Shown here one piece after another: positions 45,718-57,420 of a stretch of 64,000 nt of DNA. Below the pieces are notes generated by a model that saw only the letters and a program-made list of their open reading frames with translations, was not told where the DNA came from and ran no database searches. Made by a program: the position numbers and the translations under genes. The first letter of the stretch is position 1. Each line of letters starts with the position of its first letter. Source of the DNA: Cyclospora cayetanensis (lineage: Eukaryota; Apicomplexa; Conoidasida; Eucoccidiorida; Eimeriidae); assembly GCF_002999335.1 (NCBI RefSeq), contig NW_020312752.1:358331-422330 (forward strand). The letters run 5' to 3'.

Positions 45718-46243
45718 TTAGAGGTGGGGTATTTTAGAGCTCCTGACGCCGCTCAACCAGGACGCAGGAAATGTGGGGTGCGCCGACGAGGGAAAAGCGC
45801 CGATAATACGCATGTACACCTCTCCTTCTGCGGTGTTTGCCTTCATTCTTGAAAAAAGTGGTGCCTGCAAGTCCTTCTGAACAGCATTAAGCATACAGGT
45901 GAGCACGGTCAATGGGACTGCATCAAAATGGATTTGAGGGCAGCGAACATCCGAGGGCCCGCCGCTCCTGCATTGGGTGCTGCCTGGGCAGTGCTCGGCC
46001 CTCACGTACCCCCCTCCCTCGCAAAACGCGCCTCTTCCGCCATCTTGAAGCCTTCTGCCTCGATATTACTTACTGGAGTTGCGCGTGTGTTGCTGCCAAT
46101 GGTTCTTATTGGACTCTCTGGCCTTCTTCCTCCTTGTGCGCATGTACTTTTAATCCAGGCCTTCGCTCAGTCCCCTCAGCTTGCAGTATCTCGTTCATGC
46201 AGGGAAGCACTCTCTTAAAGGTTTCTGGGGCATTCCGCTCCAT
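45718..46243 (-). CDS. Small gene of at least two exons, unidentified
   Basis: A candidate first exon at 46243-46148 starts with ATG and encodes 32 residues (MERNAPETFKRVLPCMNEIL then QAEGTERRPGLK) before an AAA|GTACATG donor. A candidate last exon at 45917-45718 encodes PLTVLTCMLNAVQKDLQAPL, then FSRMKANTAEGEVYMRIIG and a stop. Both look helical and coding, but their phases (0 and 1) do not match directly, so a middle exon (for example from 45983) or a different junction is needed. A hydrophobic plus-strand frame, 45928-46218, overlaps and is the competing reading. No family recognised. Confidence 0.35.
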
Positions 46244-46781
46244 TCAATTCTGCTGTTGCTGGTTTTGAACATTTTTTGACACAGCCTGAGGCGTAACGCG
46301 GGGGTGCCGCAATTGTCCCTTAGAGTGGAGCCCCTAATTCGAGGCAGTCGCCTTCCTCCACCCAAATGCCCTTGGTACACCCCCCACAAGGCCTTCTCGT
46401 AAGCTTTGACAAGGTCTGAGCGTCCAGCACCTCCTCGCCACGCTGTTCGCCCCCGCCAAAAGCCGCGCTGTCGTTCCACTCGCCATCGCTCCTGTCCAGA
46501 ATTCGCTGCGTTGGCAATAAGGGAGGAGACTTATCGGTAGGACTGTTGCCCCTTGCTGTATTATACGTTCCTGTGCAACCGGACATGCCCTAGAGCATGT
46601 GCTGGAAGCGACAGAGCAACGTCATCGAGGCACTTTTCCCCCTCCCTAGCAGCCTCCTCATGAGGACCCCATCATGGTGATGATGTCCTTTCTGTCGCAT
46701 TCTCAGGCTCTCTCTCTATACTCCATGAAAAGCCTCGGGCAGGGCTGATTCGGTAGCGACGCATCCAACAACGAAAGCACA

Positions 46782-49700
46782 ATGAACAGCAGTGCAACGC
46801 CTCCTCCACCTCCTCCCGGCCTTGGTGACCCTACTGGACTGCGTCCTTCCCATGCTTCCCAAGTAGCTTCTCCTTCCTCCTTCGATGCAGTACAACTTGC
46901 ATCCTTTTTACCAAGCGACATTGCGTCGGCGACAGCGCTGCTGCAACATTACCGTCTAGAGCTGCAGCAGCAGCAGCAGAACTCTTCTGCTACCCTCTCT
47001 TCTCTGCCCTTTCCGCCGAGCTCAAGGTCCGGCTTGCAGTCAGGGTGTGGACGGGATCTGTCTGCTCCTGAGGAGGTAGCTTCGGAGGGTGCAGGGCTAA
47101 TTGACGCCGAGCTGGAGGCGCAGATACTCGCCGAGATCGCATCGGCTGCTTGCTTCAACAACAAGATCGATCTCTCTCTCCTTTCGTTTAAACAGAGACT
47201 GGCATTCGTAAGTGTGCGCAGGAGCCGCCTAAAGGGGCTTGGGATATGTGGGCAGACAGCCGCAGCAGCGGACAGGGAATCCGGGGGGCACAGTCTTCAT
47301 CTGGTGCGCAGAAAAATCGTCATGCTGAGTCCGTCGTTGCATTGGTTGGGGGCTGTTCCTACGTGTAGAGTAGCAGGGCTGCTTCGAAGAGCTTCCGAGA
47401 TGGCTGCTTTCAGTGCAACGAGCTGGTGCTCAATGGATTTGTTTGTACAGGCCGACTTGCTACGGTACAAGCAGTGCCAGCTGCAGCAGTTGTCGCAGCA
47501 TGCCGGCGTGCTGCTGCAGGATATCGAGAAACACAGAGACGGATACCTGGACACCGGTCGGCTTTTTGTGCTCTTTCCAAATGCAAAATCAGCACTTTGC
47601 CGAAAAGCTAACGGTGTTGGTTCTGGGCGCTCGGCGTCAGGAAGCCATATCGCCGTTCCTTCTTCGCATGTGCCCTGGCTTAGCGCTTTCGACGTGAGAT
47701 ACATCGCTAGCTGCACGGAGCTCTCTGCGGGCTTCTTCGCACTGCTGGATCGAGTATAAGTGTCGCCTTTTTGCAAAATACAGCTGCAGCCGACGAAGGC
47801 CGCCCTTCCCTGCTCTGTGGGCTGTTCTGGTGACGCGCATCTCCAGTTGCGAGCCTTAACACCGCGTCCATGCTCTGCATGTGTGTAGTCGCTCTGTGTT
47901 TCACTCTGCAGTCCATTTCCGATGGCAGTGCCCCTCCACACACTCCGGGGGGTAGTTCTTCGCGCGTTGGCGCGCCTGGGAGTAGGAGCAGCCCTAGCGC
48001 TACTACTGCAGCGTGTCTAGCAGCTGCCGCAGCCGCTGCTGCGGCGGAGCAGGAACACGAGGAAGAGGAGAATGGAATTCTCCCCCACGTCTCCCAGCCC
48101 TTCATTAGGAGCACCACACGGTCGAGGACGACGCCTGCACTCCGGCGGCCTCCGGATATGTGGATGGAGGTGAGGATCTCCTAGGGGCGAAATCCTGTGC
48201 TGAGGAGCGTGTAGCTTGTGGAATAGCGAAAACACTCGGCGAGTGCGGTTGAAACAGAAGGCCAGAGAGCCGAGCTAGCGCTGCATCTGTTTGATTCCCC
48301 CTTTGCGAATTCTTGCCGTATGGCAAGACCCCGCAAAGGAGGAGCGCCACGGTGACTCAGGGGTAGTAGATACTGCAGAAAAGACGCATCATGAAGAGAT
48401 GTGCCTTTTTGTTCCTGGTGATTTGTCGGCGCAAAAGAGGGAGGCGCTTGGGCACACTTTTGCGTGGCTCTTGTGGTTGTCGCCCTGCATAGTGCAAGGA
48501 TGCATATACGTAGATGTATAAACACGTGTACATGTATGCGTGTGTTGTGTTTGAACACGCTTGATTGTGAGGTGTTGATGTCGGTGACCGTGTCCTTGTT
48601 GGCCTGGCACGCCTGCTACCCTTTTTGTCTGCCTGCGTGCGCCCGTTGTACTCGGAACTCTCTAAGTACATGCATGGAAACATCAGGAAGAACGGGGTCG
48701 GTGGAGGAAGAGATGCATGCGCATTGAGGGTTTGCATGTGCATTTCCTGCAGAAGGCATGTGGAGAGCACGAGACATACGGTACTTTGCCAGAGGGAGAT
48801 TTGTTTAAGCGCTGCTTCAGCGGGAGTTCCTCGCTGGCGGATGCTACGGCAACAACCGCTGCGGAAACTCCGGCGGGTAACATGGAGGACCGTGTTAGGG
48901 AAGCAAGCGAAGGCAATGTCTCCGCTCTTTCCGGAGATTTCGCGTTGCTGCATGCACAGTCTAATAAGGGCACACACACACCACAAAAGTCGGTAACGGG
49001 GGCGGAGGAGCAGGAAGAAGGCAGCACAAGGCCCCATGGGACTATAGAGTCGCCGCCCTTCTTTCAGCGCAACATGCGGAGGACCACGACTATGCCGAAT
49101 GACAGGATGACAGGCAAGGTGCTGATGCTGAACCATGCGCATCGAGAGGCAGTGCAAGCCTCTGGGGTAGGCAGTCATCCAGATTTTTCGGCCAATCCAA
49201 ATTCCGACACACCGGGAACGTGGGCTTCAACACCCAGCGGCAGGAATGGCCGCTGCGTTAGAATAGACACTAGCGCCCTCGCCGCTGCCCGCCAGGATTT
49301 TAGTAACCTGAACTCAGGTAACAACGCGATGGCGGCTCTGTTGGGGGATATAAAGCTGTTGCAAGAAGCCTCAGCATCAGTACAGGCTGCAACGCGCAGC
49401 CCTCAACCTGGCGACCCCAACGCCTTCTTCCAAAGAAGTAACAGGCGCACCACGACGCTGCCGGGAACTATGGCAAATGTTAAGATTCGTGCAAGTGAGC
49501 AGTAGCCAAGGAATGCAGTCCATAAATGCGTGCTGTATACTCATTATTACTCCATGCTGCTGATCCTAAGAAACTTGCAAGCCCCTCTGCAGTGTGCAAG
49601 ATATGCGTGTTTTCGTCTCCCACTAACTCAGCCGACGTACAGCGAGTACTGCACACCAAAGGCCGCTGCAAGCCGTGTGCTTTCTATTACAATAAACGAA

Positions 49701-50208
49701 AGGGATGCAGAAACGGTGCAGAGTGCGAATTCTGCCATCACGAAGAACACTCCAAGCTGACGCTGAAGCAATGGAAAAAACACCAACAGCGCGCCCACAG
49801 AAGTGTAAGGCTGCCCCACTGACATCCTCGACGTGGCATGCTGCATGCGAGCTGATTATTCAACTAGCGCCGGTAGTTTGCAAAGTTTCCAACTGAGTGT
49901 CACATTTTCATCACGTGTTACTGGGTGTGTTAGCCTCAACGTTGTCTGCATTTTGTGGACATGCTTGTCTAACTCAGAGGCTACTGGAGGAGTGTGAAGG
50001 TACAGAAGCCAGCTCAATAGATTTCCAATCGTCTGGCGTCCTGATCGAGCAGAATGATGCGTCAGTTATCCCAGCCTTTACAACAGGTCACATTGTAACC
50101 CCTGCATCTGAAGTACAACATTCGATGATCTCTGGGCCGTTCGGACTCAACACGGCAGCACTTACGGCGGAGTCCCTTGCACATGTAAGGGAGAAGCTTG
50201 CAGGTTAG
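46782..50208 (+). CDS. CCCH zinc-finger RNA-binding protein, six exons
   Basis: Exons 46782-47207, 47451-47693, 47912-48169, 48753-49494, 49593-49804 and 49978-50208 join with consistent phases (0,0,0,1,0) and consensus junctions, giving about 703 residues. The N-terminus starts MNSSATPPPPPPGLGDP and is Gln/Ser-rich; the middle is Ala/Gly-rich. Exon 4 holds two similar motifs, PPFFQRNMRRTTTMP and NAFFQRSNRRTTTLP. Exon 5 encodes one C-x9-C-x5-C-x3-H finger: KPCAFYYNKRKGCRNGAECE then FCHHEE, followed by a basic KQWKKHQQRAHR tail. This finger type (GxCKPCxFF...GCxNGxxCxFCH) is common in alveolates and binds RNA. A single finger in a long disordered chain suggests a post-transcriptional regulator; the target is unknown. 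The last exon junction (AGT|GTAAGG) is the least certain; without it the protein ends at 49822. Confidence 0.72.
47208..47450 (+). other. 243-nt in-frame, stop-free intron of the CCCH gene
   Basis: The inferred intron (TTC|GTAAGT to TTTGTACAG) is a multiple of three and has no stop in the gene's frame, so retention would insert 81 residues instead of truncating. The inserted sequence would be basic and Ser/Arg-rich. The consensus splice sites argue that it is normally removed. Confidence 0.55.
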
Positions 50209-50573
50209 CTTCGCACTCGTGCTTCCGCGATATCGGATACTTTATGGGAGAAGTCTTCAGGTTGGGTGCCAGGCAGTTCTTTAGTTTACCGCCTAGTAGA
50301 GATCGGTCTACCATCATGCGGCACTAATAGCACTAGACATCGGCGACGGGATTTTAGGCTCTGATCTTTATTGATGTAATCTAGACTACACTTACGTGTG
50401 TACGGTTGTTTCGCCGCAGAACTGACCAGCGCAAGCGAGGCGACACTACCCACTGGGGGCTGAGTGTCTTCTAGGCCGTTCTTGCGGCTAGAACAATAAC
50501 GGGCCAGCTATTTAGCTACCACTGAGGGTTAGCTTGGTGCAACAGGTTTATCGCCGCTAGTTGGTGTGATTAT

Positions 50574-51473
50574 GTGTGCCTGATCTCGGCAGTGTTACCG
50601 GTAATTAACGGCTTTGCGCAACGTGGCTTGGCGCGGCCCCGTGTGCGGGCTACCGACAAGGCGACACGAACTCTTTCCCTTGTGGGAAAGCCGCATGAAT
50701 GTCCTCTTTGTGGATTTATGTGTTTTATGCTGTTCTCGCCCGTCGGAAAACGTGCTCCATCCGTGAGCGATGTAAGGCTCTCTGGTGTTGACAAGGAGGG
50801 CCGAGTTGGCGTATTTCACTATGCGCCCGCCCGCAAGTTCGCATACCTCTTGGAGGGAGGGCGGCCGATTAATTTGTTTTGCTGTTGTATGTAATGTGTT
50901 TCAGGGTCGGCGCACCGTACTGCTACAGTTGGTGCCTCGTCACCTCGCGTTGTGTTAAGAGGAGCAGTACCGCCAGCTTTCGAAGCCGGCCAAGGGCTTC
51001 CTTCATGTCTGCTGGTTTACACAGCTCCATATGTATACGGCACGGCAAAACACCGTACTTGATAAATGTGTCCCTGGTTGGTGCCTTGGGCCGCCGTAAG
51101 CATGCGGTGCAGATTGTGCCCGTCCCGAACTGCGTCGCACTTGAATTCTCAAGGACGGCGCGCGTAGCTACCCAACAACAATTATAGTTCGGTGCGTCGT
51201 ACTCACTTATATGCGGTCATGGTTATCATCATCGCAGTTCCTTTTCGGGCACAGCCCACAGTCCTGTTGTAAGCACAAGTCCGTCACGTGGCTGGCACAC
51301 ACCATTCGTACCATAATAAGCTTATGCGTGGCAAGTTCTTCCAGCTGAGCGCCGACTTACCGCGCATCCGTCGAATCGCGGTGCATGTAAGGCGGCTGAA
51401 CAGCTATAAGGGACGTGATCGCGTTCCTTATGACCAGCTGGGAGAGTGCGAAGTACAGTGAGTGACTAGCACT
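50574..51473 (+). other. Coding-like locus, frame broken, unidentified
   Basis: Successive plus-strand frames look coding: 50574-50890 (HECPLCGFMCFMLFSPVGKR, then APARKFAYLLEGGRPINLF), about 50906-51060 (PRVVLRGAVPPAFEAGQGL), about 51040-51187 (GKTPYLINVSLVGALGRRKH) and about 51321-51473 (KLMRGKFFQLSADLPRIRRI). Base composition is more GC-rich than the flanks. Between the first two blocks, GTATGT and TTTCAG lie only 18 bp apart, so the apparent break is either a tiny intron, a real stop or a frameshift. I recognise no family. Pseudogene, unusual gene structure or sequencing error are all possible. Confidence 0.3.
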
Positions 51474-52154
51474 ACTTGCCGTAAATGGCCGATTGGAAAC
51501 TCGATGCGAAGTCTAGGGATATGTTCTGTATTTGGTTTCTTTCATGCCCTAAGATTCAGGCTTCGTTGGTAAAATTACATCTTCTGTCGTGGCTACGGGA
51601 AGTTGCTCAGATTGGGAGTGCCCATTGAAACGCGGTTGGCAGAAGCTATGGGTAATGACGGCTCTTTGAAGACGAGAGCATGAGTTTGCTGTTAGTATGT
51701 TTGCATAATTGAACCGCCACTGAGAACCTATTCAGAGTCGCTTGCGAACTGAATAGAGTTGACGGTCATGGGGATTTCTCCGCAACCCTTCCATGTTGCT
51801 TTCTTCTTCTTGTTCTTTTCGTGGCGGAAATCCTTTCCCCTAACCTGAATCGGAAAGGAAACACCAGTTTCGGCATTTTAAGTACTGTTGCACCAACGGC
51901 TACTTGTTCTACAGCAGAAGATAGTGTAATCATAGTTTTGAACCTACACGCCCCAGCTGTTCTGCTGCCTTAACAGCAAAGTTGTCGCTTTTCTTCTTCC
52001 AGAAGGAGTTGTCCTTTAGTTCTGTAGGTAGCGCGGAGGTCCACTGAGAATCATCGATTCTTTGAAAGCGCTTTGGACCTATTCATACGAACAGAGCCGT
52101 CAGTACACGGATTCACCGTAATGCGCTGAAGCCTACAGCAGTTAAAACCCAGCC

Positions 52155-52959
52155 CTAGTCGAGTACGAAGTGATAGCAATCAGCTACAGACAAAGGGGAA
52201 ATACACTTGCCTCCATTATCGCATTTCTTTTGATTTTCTTGTGTACATTCATGTGTTTCGTGCTGCTCTTCAGTATTTTCGTTTACTAGGACATGCTTAC
52301 GAGCCTTCTTGCTGATGCGGCCCACTGCACTTGCATCCTCATCGGGCGTGGTACACAGCGCCCCTGCCTCAGGTGTCTCCTTCTCATGCTCGGAACGGCA
52401 CTTCTTTTTGGGCTGTTTTTCTTCCTTAATAGTTGGGACTTTTAACTTCCGCGACTTCTTTCCCTCAGGAGGAGGACCTGAATGCCGGCGGGCAAAGGCA
52501 GAAATTCACAGGCGTCTTGTGAGCTTCCCATATCTGGTGGACAAACCAGAATGAATGGCCCCCGCAGGCATAAAAGTTTGTACTGTCATGATCAACGTCT
52601 TGGATAGCTTACCTTTCACCTCTTCACCCAAATTCTGCGTTTCTCTAGCCTCGCAGATCTCGAGCAAATCGACTAGTTCACCTCCGCTGGCCACCGATTC
52701 CAGGTCCCATTCCTAAAGCGAAAAACCCTAACCACGACGCTTTACTTCACACAAATATCAAGGTAAGGACTGTAACGGGCATTCGTGCTACCTACAATGG
52801 CGCCATCTGGCTTTCGACGCAAAACATGGGATTGAATGATTTTCATACCCGCCTCGCCGCCTCCTTTAAAAGGGCTCTTGCCGTCTTCGGCAGCTCCTGT
52901 TGCTCTAAGAATTTGTAGATGGCAGCGGCGACCTTAATTTGTAGAGCATCTTCCTTCAT
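52155..52959 (-). CDS. LisH-domain basic/acidic protein, three exons
   Basis: Exons 52959-52849, 52712-52613 and 52477-52155 join in phases 0 and 1 with clean junctions, giving about 177 residues. The N-terminus MKEDALQIKVAAAIYKFLEQ continues QELPKTARALLKEA, a textbook LisH motif (A.YKFL...L..TA..L..EA), which mediates dimerisation. Exon 2 (EWDLESVASGGELVDLLEI) is acidic; exon 3 is Lys/Glu-rich (EGKKSRKLKVPTIKEEKQPK), suggesting a nuclear or nucleolar location. This arrangement recalls the N-terminus of the nucleolar protein NOLC1/SRP40, but the conserved SRP40 C-terminal domain is not seen, so the assignment stops at LisH protein. Confidence 0.7.
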
Positions 52960-53869
52960 CTTTTTAAAAACAATAATTCAGCGCCGTAACCAGCGTGCAA
53001 CGGGCGTTGGCATGCAGCGGTACGAGACTAGATGCCGAAAAATAGCACAGCGAGAGTACAAAATTCTCCCTTCTAACGCTCAAATTAGTTTTTGAGGAAG
53101 ATCAGGAAGACAATCAGTGAAAGAGCTCGACCCGGAGCAAAGCGAAATCTTGGGATGTACAGCAACCGAACTGCTGCTTCAAAACAAAAGCAAACAGCCC
53201 CATATGAGCAATAGCGATTTTATTAGGAAGAATACTTAGCAAGCTTTAGAGGTGAAAGAAGAGAAACTACGAACGGGATCCTACAGGCACTAGGGCCGCT
53301 CGCCCCGCACTTTGGGGCCTGTTCGAGCATCGGGGGCCCTTTTAGTAGAGCGCTAGAACATGTGGACATCTTGAGTAAATTACTTCTTCATGTGAAAGGA
53401 GCCACTATAGCGCCTAATGTCACCGCGTTCCTATGGTGAGCGTTGCTATTTTCTAAATCTGCCCTCTTTTAAGGGCTTCCTGATTAATACTAGAACGGGT
53501 AGAACAGTGCAGATCAGACAGTAGCCCCTTTATCATAGCCGAGCTAAATAGACAAGTACATGAATCAAAGCTCACTCTTTTGCTTCTTGCTCAATGCTAC
53601 AGCATGCACTTTTCGAAGTAGTGCCCACGCGCGAACTAGACAGCAAGCTTCAGATTAAGTGTATCGGACCAAGTTGGACCTAGGAGGCTTGTTCTGCAAG
53701 GAGCTATATATATTAGTAGCCGAAATATTGCCTGCATAATTGGCCTGTTGGCGGAGTAGCGTGGATGCTATGATAGTGCATGCTATTTGGCTGCGCGCCA
53801 AGTTCTGGTATGACCGCGTAAGCTTTTCTGGAAAGTATTATCATACCTAATTATGCATTTGTGAAGAAT
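52960..53869. other. Intergenic stretch, no gene seen
   Basis: No frame of convincing composition. It should contain the promoter of the LisH gene. A GGGGCC/GGGCCC-rich spot at 53290-53345 resembles the GC palindromes elsewhere in the window. Confidence 0.4.
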
Positions 53870-54800
53870 CTACTCTCTTGTGTGTATTTGTATACCCTGT
53901 CTGTTGAAGAGTACGGCCAGCTCGATACAACAAGCCGAAGTATTGTGTGCAGATGCGCTAGATGTCATACGTAGCTAGTTGCAATCCCTCGGGGAACAAA
54001 AGGGGAGCACCTGAGCACTCTAGTGCTCCTTCTCCTTTCATGTGGGGAACTCTAAGGGGTGCATGCAGGGGCTGTATAGAGGTCTTTTGAAAAGGACATT
54101 GCAATAACTTTCTATTGAGTTTGCATCGATCATGGAGTCAAGTGTTACCCTCCACAGACCCTATTTGAAACGTTGCACAACGTAGGGCTAGATGAATGGC
54201 ATAGGTATGGATGCATTGTTTTTGGCTATAACTTAACATGTGCAACTCTCGAAGAGTACCTTTGAATCCTCCGTGAGTGGAAGTACGTGCACCTCGTATT
54301 CCCTTCATTCCCTCATGACTCCACCCTGTGGGAGAAGCGGACTCGATAGGTACGTCTACTGTTACAGAAAAAAGTCTATTAGGCTCAAGTTTCGGTCGGG
54401 TTGCGAAGGCAAAGGTTAAAATTGTGGAAACTCTTTGGGTCATGCTACGCTTTAAACCTATCAAGTTGAACTTTTTATTCCACCTTCAGGACTTTGTTGG
54501 GAAGCTGTTGACTCCCGAGACATGCAAACTCAAAAGAAATCAATTAAATTTACTTGTTCAGAAGACCTCTATACAACCCCTGCCTGTACCCCTCAGAGTT
54601 CCCCACATGAGAGGAGGAGTGCTAGGGTGTGTCAGGTGCGACCTCAAGGCACTCCGAGGAAGCGCAATTAGTTTCGCATGACATCTAGCGCATCTGCACG
54701 CAGTATTGCGTCTTGTTGTATCAAGCTAGCGTCATCATTCAAGAAAGATAATGTACAGAAAAACAAACAAAGTAATCAGTTCCTGAATTACTCTTCGTAA
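53870..54800. repeat. Foldback element with long diverged inverted arms
   Basis: Left arm about 53918-54160 and right arm about 54500-54735 are inverted copies. Matching blocks, read inward from each end, are CTYGATACAACAAG, TGTGCAGATGCGCTAGATGT, TAATTGCG/TAGTTGCA, CATGTGGGGAACTCTRAGGG, GYTGTATAGAGGTCTT and TTGAGTTTGCATC. The centre (about 54160-54500) is unique, with no recognisable transposase. The arms are about 80 percent alike by eye. Related single arms or copies occur at 9.3-9.77, 15.0 and 45.2 kb. It could be a non-autonomous foldback DNA element, or two head-to-head LTR-like units. Confidence 0.75.
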
Positions 54801-54951
54801 AGTATAACGAGTGTCGTGGAGAGTGCTTAAGTGCAGCTTAGCTTGCTTCATCCGCCAGCACGGCTTTGCCTCTCCCAACACTGCTGTTCTTCATATTTTG
54901 GCAGCAAGAGCTAGTAGTAACGGGGACGCTCGGATCAACTGTGGTATATAG

Positions 54952-55230
54952 ATGTACGCAGCTGGCCTTAAAAGGAGAATGACATGGCCTCCATCAGACT
55001 CTGTGGAGATGCGCGGCGTAATGCGAGTTTGCAGGCGTCACGACGAATTAGAAAAGCGGATGGAAAAATTGACAGACGCCGATGTTCGCCGAATGCGCTA
55101 TCGGAGCTGCAGCGCTTGTGGTGAAGTCTCGGTCATGGCGTACTGGGTACTATGGCATGGTATGTTCCATGTGCGTGGATCGCACATATTGTGTCAATTT
55201 TTACGGACTACCTATCACCTATACGCATAA
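54952..55230 (+). CDS. Small ORF, possible first exon, unidentified
   Basis: An ATG-initiated frame whose first 50 residues look genuine (MYAAGLKRRMTWPPSDSVEM, then HDELEKRMEKLTDADVRRMR), a charged helix rich in Arg/Glu. After about 55120 the composition becomes less coding-like, so an exon end near CGCTTGTG|GTGAAG is possible. I found no partner exon and no family. Confidence 0.3.
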   Translation: MYAAGLKRRMTWPPSDSVEMRGVMRVCRRHDELEKRMEKLTDADVRRMRYRSCSACGEVSVMAYWVLWHGMFHVRGSHILCQFLRTTYHLYA

Positions 55231-55589
55231 ACCACCCATGAAGTGCATTTCCTTACATTCTATATACGGAGTTCCTGCCCCCAGCCCATGGCAATGTGCC
55301 TCGGCGGTGGGCCCGCCACCGATGGTTGACTGGCGTTCTCACAAATGCTTGTAGCCGTTTCCACAAGTACATTTCTTCTGTTGTGATTGATGAAACCTAC
55401 AAACCAATTTAATCCCCGCCGTGCATGCCACTCTTGGTGAACCTGTAGTAGTGCCCAGCACTTTATTCGGGGCTTTTGAGTGTATGACAGCACACTGGGC
55501 GGTATTGTGGGTTTTTGCTCTTTAGCATTGGATTAGATTTATGGCAAGTTTCCCGACGTACTGGATGGTATCTTGAATGCCGGACAAGG

Positions 55590-57230
55590 ATGCAAGCGCG
55601 TTTTATGCTCCCGGCCGCAGCACGTCCCTTACGCAAGGCGCTGCAGGTCTCTGGAACCTCTTTTACTTTGAGTAGTAGCGCAATCCCTGGCCGTTATGGT
55701 GCTTTCTCGTCTCAGCTCGAGCGCCCCCGCTTCCAGTCCACGGCGACGCAGCGCGTCGAGTCCTCAGACGGAGGAGATGCCATCAGCATTCGCCCTTGGG
55801 AAAAACCATTAATTGCCGAGGTGTACAGTCAGCTGCGGGGTCAGCATATTCCATCCCGCACCTCGCAAACACCGAGATCAGTTCCAGGCGCGGCCTCGGA
55901 GGGGGGGAGAGCTGAGCCTACCCCGCTGCCTGGTTGGGATTTCTCCCCAGAGGATGAGAGGGGCCTCCGCTTTGGCGCTGCCTACATGCTCTTGACGCTG
56001 GCGTGGAACCGCAAATTTACTCGCCTTAGGGACTTGCTGGTGAATGCAAATCGGGCGAGAGAAGGTTCTAAGCAGGTCGTATCTCGGGTGCTCTCAACGG
56101 TGCGTGTCAGCACAGAGTCCGTGACCCTCTTTACTGGTGTTGCCACTGTCTCGTTCGCCCCAGAAGGAGTGGTATCCGTATGTGATGTGCTGTCCAATCC
56201 GTGGTCGTGCTTCCTGTGTGCAGATTGCAGCTGACCTTTCACCTTCGGGGAAGCTGCAGAGTGCGTCGGACTCTCCCGCTGAGGGCTGCAGAAGCGGCAA
56301 GGGAAAGTGCAAGGAGAGTCCTTCCGAAAAGTCGGGGGGGGATGCATCCACCAGCAGCAGTTATGGCCACGTAGCGCCAGAAAATATTCTTTCAGGGCTT
56401 CATGGCTGCTGCAGTCCGCAGCTGCAGCAGCTGTTGCAGCACCAAGTGGCCTTTCTCGCTCAGCGTGGCCTCGGCGTTCATTCTGTCGTTCGGCCGCAGC
56501 GAGTCGTAGTTGACGCTGTATATGGCATCGTTGGTATGCAATCACTCTTTAACTGTGTGCCCAGGCTGAATCCCCTAGTGGGTGGATGTGAATAAGCGGG
56601 GCCTTGAAGTGACGTTCGCTGCAGCGGGAGGTGCGACCGCTTATTGGTCCAAGTGGTACCATTTGCATTCTTTGGGCACTGCGTAGCTGTACATACAGGG
56701 CTGCACGCATGCTCTTGGCGCATGCCTGGCACGGAGGCTTCTGCGGGGAGATGTAGGCCTCTGCTAGCATGCGGTTCCTTATTTGCGACTCTGGTGTTGT
56801 CTGGGCAGGCTGCACCCGAGGATCGAACGCAACCTCAACAGTGTTGTTGCAACACGGCTCTTTGCATGTGCTGCTGCGTCGTGGCACAAACAGCAGCAGC
56901 AGCAGCAGCCTGGGCACACCGGCGACGCTGTACATGCCGAAGCCACGTTCATTTGACTTTGAGGGGGCAGTAGCGGCCGCAGAGGCAGCCACAGACGCGT
57001 CGGAGCATCCAAGGATGACTGAAAAGCCTAGGGAGGACGAAGGAGAAGGGCGAGGGGAAATGACGGAAGCCGGAAAGAGGGCCTCCTCAGAGGAGTCTCT
57101 GACCCCAGTAGAGCGAAGGCAGCAGCAGATGGCCACAGAGGGCCTCTGGAGAAAGCGCGCGAGGGAGCAGATGCATGACATCCTCAAGCAGCCGCTTACA
57201 TTCAGGCGTAAGACACAATGCTCAAGCTAG
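55590..57230 (+). CDS. Probable mitochondrial protein, three exons, unidentified
   Basis: Exons 55590-56099, 56224-56533 and 56809-57230 join in phases 0 and 1 with good signals, giving about 413 residues. The N-terminus MQARFMLPAAARPLRKALQV followed by a Ser/Arg-rich stretch to about residue 55 is a typical mitochondrial presequence (no acidic residues, many Arg). The body includes IRPWEKPLIAEVYSQLRGQH, GLRFGAAYMLLTLAWNRKF and VGCTRGSNATSTVLLQHGSL; the C-terminus is charged and helical (EGLWRKRAREQMHDILKQPL). There is a Ser6 run from an AGC repeat at about 56890-56908. No family recognised; a mitoribosome or respiratory-complex accessory subunit would fit the size and style. A donor-like C|GTAAGA at about 57208 leaves the C-terminus uncertain. 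Confidence 0.6.
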
Positions 57231-57420
57231 TCAGAAAAGCCACTTACGATTGTATCCTGCTGGAGCATGGGTTGTTCGGTTGGTCAGTTCGTTTTATGTT
57301 TCAGTGGCTTGCTATTATTATGGCATTCCTCGTACGAAACTCTCATGTACAGCGATTCGAAATAAGGGGAAAGCATTGAGCGAATGAGGGGCGGCAGAAA
57401 CCTTACTCTGCTGATAGACT

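Noticed and set aside
45928..46218. Hydrophobic 96-residue plus-strand ORF with a loose resemblance to sideroflexin C-termini
   Set aside because: The match rests on generic hydrophobic residues, and the opposite strand carries a more coding-like ATG exon with a good splice donor over the same bases.
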